The notes under the pieces were generated by a model. It was not told where the DNA came from and did no database searches. It saw only the letters and a list, made by a program, of their open reading frames with translations. A DNA stretch of 34,455 bases from NCBI GenBank assembly GCA_964609515.1, contig CAZSTZ010000040.1, positions 1 through 34,455 on the forward strand, given 5' to 3'. This document shows positions 32,337-34,455 of the stretch, piece by piece. This DNA comes from CALKCV01 sp964609515 (GTDB lineage Bacteria > Cyanobacteriota > Cyanobacteriia > Cyanobacteriales > Microcoleaceae). The position numbers and the translations under genes are program-made. Each line of letters starts with the position of its first letter. Position 1 is the first letter of the stretch.

Positions 32337-33577
32337 TAAGTAGTATATTCGGCATTAATTTTGACGTAATCGTAGCTGAGGTCGCATCCCCACGCTTTAC
32401 CGCTACCCGGGCCGTTGCCGACGCTGACAGAAATTAATACCGTATCGTCTTTTAAATACTCTCCCGCCGCCCTATTTCTTAAATATTGGCTGGCTGCGTT
32501 GCGATCGAAGGTCAAAGGCTGGCCTTTTTCCATCATTAAGAAATCTCCAAGCTTAACTTGCAAGTCTTCCTGTTGGAATTTCACTCCGGCCCGTCCGGCA
32601 GCAGCAGCAATGCGGCCCCAGTTGGGATCTCTGCCAAAAATAGCGGACTTGACTAAAGAAGAACCGGCAATGGTTCGGGCAATTTTATTTGCAGATGCTT
32701 CGTCTGGGGCGCCGCTGACTTGCACTTCCATCAAACAGGTGGCCCCTTCTCCGTCGCGAGCGATCGCCTTGGCTAAATAGATGCAAACTTCTGTCAGCAT
32801 GGCCTCTAATTTGTCGGCTTCCGGCCCCGGGCTAGTAATGGCCGGAGTCCGAGATTGACCGTTAGCTAAAGCAATTACGGTATCGTTGGTACTGGTATCG
32901 CCATCGACGGTAATTTGATTAAAACTGCGGTTGACGGCCCGAGCTAACATTTCTTGCCACAGGGGCGGCGAAACGGCAGCATCGCAAGTAACGAAACCTA
33001 ACATGGTTGCCATGTTGGGATGGATCATCCCCGAACCTTTGGCCATGCCGCCGATACGAACGGAGCGATCGCCTACTGGCATCTCTAAAGCGATAGATTT
33101 AGTTACTAAGTCGGTGGTAGTAATGGCTTTAGCCGCTGCATCGCCGCCATTTTCCGATGCCGCCGCCACTAATTCGGGAATGCCTGCTTTGAGGGCCTCC
33201 ATTTTAATCCGCTGTCCGATTACTCCCGTGGAGGCCAATAGGATAGACTCCGAGGGAACGTTCAGGGCTTGGCCGAGTACCCGGGCGCTTTCCACTGCAT
33301 CGGCCCAGCCTTGGTCTCCAGTAGCGGCGTTGGCTTGGCCGGCATTGCACAAAATGGCTCTAGCGCTGGCCTTGGCTTCTAAACGCTGGCGACAGTATTC
33401 GACGCAAGCTGCCCGCACTTGGGTGGTGGTGAAGACTCCGGCTGCGATCGCATCGACTTCGGAGATTATTAAGGCCAAGTCCGGGGCACCGGATGGTTTT
33501 AAACCTGCGGTAATTCCTGCGGCTTGATATCCTCTGGGGGCAGTGACGCCACCGCTAATTTCTTGCCAATCTGACAT
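32336..33577 (-). CDS. argJ: Bifunctional ornithine acetyltransferase / N-acetylglutamate synthase
   Basis: Transfers the acetyl group from N-acetylornithine to glutamate, closing the acetyl cycle of arginine synthesis. The 413-residue precursor self-cleaves before the catalytic Thr in HPNMATMLGF (T191). Other signs: GGVTAPRGYQAAGITAGLKP, ILCNAGQANAATG (75-87), ASTGVIGQ (115-122), GMAKGSGMIHPNMA, DGDTSTNDTV, and GRDPNWGRIAAAAGRAG near 320. The C-terminal NAEYTT fits the family end (ligand-binding Asn-Xxx-Xxx-Tyr-Thr-Thr). Whether it also uses acetyl-CoA cannot be told. ATG 33577 gives the normal N-terminus. The stop codon touches a heptamer array. ahcY lies downstream on the same strand. Confidence 0.97.
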   Translation of the reverse strand: MSDWQEISGGVTAPRGYQAAGITAGLKPSGAPDLALIISEVDAIAAGVFTTTQVRAACVEYCRQRLEAKASARAILCNAGQANAATGDQGWADAVESARVLGQALNVPSESILLASTGVIGQRIKMEALKAGIPELVAAASENGGDAAAKAITTTDLVTKSIALEMPVGDRSVRIGGMAKGSGMIHPNMATMLGFVTCDAAVSPPLWQEMLARAVNRSFNQITVDGDTSTNDTVIALANGQSRTPAITSPGPEADKLEAMLTEVCIYLAKAIARDGEGATCLMEVQVSGAPDEASANKIARTIAGSSLVKSAIFGRDPNWGRIAAAAGRAGVKFQQEDLQVKLGDFLMMEKGQPLTFDRNAASQYLRNRAAGEYLKDDTVLISVSVGNGPGSGKAWGCDLSYDYVKINAEYTT

Positions 33578-33652
33578 GATTTTTTACCTTTTATTTCTCA
33601 AGGTTGACAATTAGCGGATTATATAGCAAATCTAAATCATTCGCGATATTTT

Positions 33653-33686
33653 AGAAACCGGGTTTTGCAGAAATTACCCGGTTTCT
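33653..33686. repeat. AGAAACCGGGT inverted repeat
   Basis: AGAAACCGGGT (33653-33663) and ACCCGGTTTCT (33676-33686) are perfect complements with a 12-nt loop. From memory, CCGGGTTTCT hairpins are abundant in spacers of filamentous cyanobacteria, so this is likely a dispersed repeat. Confidence 0.7.
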
Positions 33687-33735
33687 GGTCCGCGACCCAC
33701 ACGATCGCTTTTTATTAATTGTTAATTAAAAACGA

Positions 33736-33781
33736 GTCGCGGCTTCCGGGCCCTTGATTTTTAGGGAGAGGAAGCCGCGAC
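33736..33781. terminator. GC-rich hairpin with 12-bp perfect stem
   Basis: GTCGCGGCTTCC (33736-33747) pairs with GGAAGCCGCGAC (33770-33781); CCCT and AGGG can extend the stem inside. It may terminate transcripts from the small-protein genes or be another hairpin repeat. No clear U tract. Confidence 0.55.
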
Positions 33782-33899
33782 GGTTCGTTTGCGGACAATA
33801 TTCGATTTTGTCGATAACTCAAGTTTAACTTGGTTCTAAACTGCGATTCTGATTCTGTATATAGCAGTTTTATTTGAGATGTGTCCAAAAGGCTGACGC

Positions 33900-34005
33900 T
33901 TTTTGGGAATAGGGAATGGGGAATGGGGAATGGGTAAGAGGGTTTCCAGAATTTTTTGCTGGTAGTAAATAGCCCTTTCTTGTTTACATCTCATTTGAAA
34001 ACGCT
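33900..34005 (+). repeat. Composite dispersed repeat, copy 2
   Basis: GGGAATA, GGGAATG units (33903-33934), then GGGTAAGAGGGTTT, a T-rich segment and AAATAGCCCTTTCTTGTTTA (33966-33985). It has the same order and close sequence as at 15704-15832 behind bioD. Confidence 0.75.
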
Positions 34006-34046
34006 ATAGACCTTGTATTTCGAGAGCTAATGCCTTGGCATCAGTT

Positions 34047-34241
34047 TTAGCTCATGGAACTGCCAGAGCGATCGTAGCTGTCGCGGAAACTCGGATGGGG
34101 TTTGCCCTGGATTTGGCTCCAGTAATTATCTGGTTCTATTCCTACTTCTGCTCCCGCTCTATTTAGCATGGATTGTTGGCGATTTTTAATGGTACTGTGG
34201 TGGCGCATCATTAAGGCGCGAGCTTGATTTTTGATATCCAT
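34047..34241 (-). CDS. Unknown small protein, complete copy
   Basis: A 64-residue hydrophilic protein that I do not recognise by name. It has no signal or membrane segment. The first half is basic and helical in look (IKNQARALMMRHHSTIKNRQ). The second half is GAEVGIEPDNYWSQIQGKPH with FRDSYDRSGSSMS at the end. It is real: GGAGGA lies 8 nt before ATG 34241, and a second gene with nearly the same last 43 residues lies just upstream. Amino acid changes between the copies are conservative (SQ/DS, RD/SE), a sign of selection on protein. A cyanobacterial family with this Y-D-R-S ending probably exists, but I know no function. Confidence 0.82.
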   Translation of the reverse strand: MDIKNQARALMMRHHSTIKNRQQSMLNRAGAEVGIEPDNYWSQIQGKPHPSFRDSYDRSGSSMS

Positions 34242-34321
34242 AATTAAAGTCCTCCGTTTCTGAGTTTTCTAGTAGATGGTTCTGATTTTTGATTGCTTAA
34301 GATAAGAATGGAAAAATCGGG

Positions 34322-34455
34322 TTAGCTCATGGAACTGCCAGAGCGATCGTAGCTTTCACTAAAACTCGGATGGGGTTTGCCCTGGATGCTGTCCCAGTAG
34401 TTATCTGGTTCTATTCCTACTTCTGCTCCCGCCCGGTTTAACATGGATTGTTGGC
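34322..34455 (-). CDS. Unknown small protein, second copy, cut by window edge
   Basis: The minus strand from the window end encodes SMLNRAGAEVGIEPDNYW, then DSIQGKPHPSFSESYDRSGS and SMS with a stop at 34322-34324. This is the paralogue of the gene at 34047-34241, about 80 bp upstream of its start. The N-terminus lies outside the window. Tandem, same-strand arrangement suggests recent duplication and probable co-transcription. Confidence 0.85.
   Translation of the reverse strand, partial: QQSMLNRAGAEVGIEPDNYWDSIQGKPHPSFSESYDRSGSSMS

Larger units (their letters stand above)
33578..34046. other. Spacer with two hairpins and a dispersed repeat
   Basis: No coding frame is credible. It contains the inverted repeat at 33653-33686, the GC-rich hairpin at 33736-33781 and the composite dispersed repeat at 33900-34005. 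Confidence 0.65.

Noticed and set aside
32931..33527. A 198-codon plus-strand frame opposite argJ
   Set aside because: Ala/Ser-rich shadow of a well-recognised ArgJ frame; no start signals or domain.

Overview
The window is chromosomal DNA of a cyanobacterium, most likely a filamentous, repeat-rich one. The palindrome GCGATCGC (HIP1) occurs roughly thirty times by eye, about once per kilobase. The gene content is also cyanobacterial: pentapeptide-repeat proteins, DUF4114 and DUF4168 proteins, an SH3-repeat secreted protein, ExoD, and a NucA-like nuclease domain. Spacers carry heptanucleotide tandem repeats (STRR type) and small hairpin repeats typical of such genomes. I saw no rRNA, tRNA, CRISPR array, intact transposase or phage gene.

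Layout. 1-1.6 kb: a broken and then an intact pentapeptide-repeat gene. 1.7-9.7 kb (minus): one giant gene for a multidomain, probably extracellular protein ending in a DNA/RNA non-specific endonuclease domain; its 5' end is broken by a 7-bp tandem duplication and, further upstream, an apparent 1-nt insertion. 9.7-12.4 kb: a palindrome-rich spacer and a stand-alone HEAT-repeat protein that looks like the C-terminal half of a cyanobacterial NTPase-HEAT protein. 12.8-17.1 kb: housekeeping genes (prs; yqeY-like gene; small lipoprotein; bioD; M20 amidohydrolase). 17.6-18.3 kb: a secreted SH3 protein. 18.7-20.6 kb: a small His-motif protein followed by a DUF6745 protein, separated by two tight hairpins. 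20.7-21.7 kb (minus): DUF4168 protein and ureE. 22.0-25.8 kb (plus): gamma-glutamyltransferase and a fused double-ATPase peptide/glutathione-type ABC protein. 25.9-33.6 kb (minus): argJ, ahcY, exoD, a solitary DNA methyltransferase and two tandem AgcS amino-acid:Na+ symporters. 34.0 kb to end (minus): two tandem copies of an unknown small protein gene, the second cut by the window edge.

How genes may work together. Ggt and the peptide-type ATPase are adjacent and could cooperate in gamma-glutamyl peptide use, with the AgcS symporters nearby taking up amino acids. ahcY and argJ are ordinary metabolism. The least understood unit is the His-motif/DUF6745 pair, my best candidate for an undescribed system. 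The second theme is repeats that run into genes: heptamers supply the C-termini of BioD and Ggt, and a hairpin repeat encodes part of the ABC linker.
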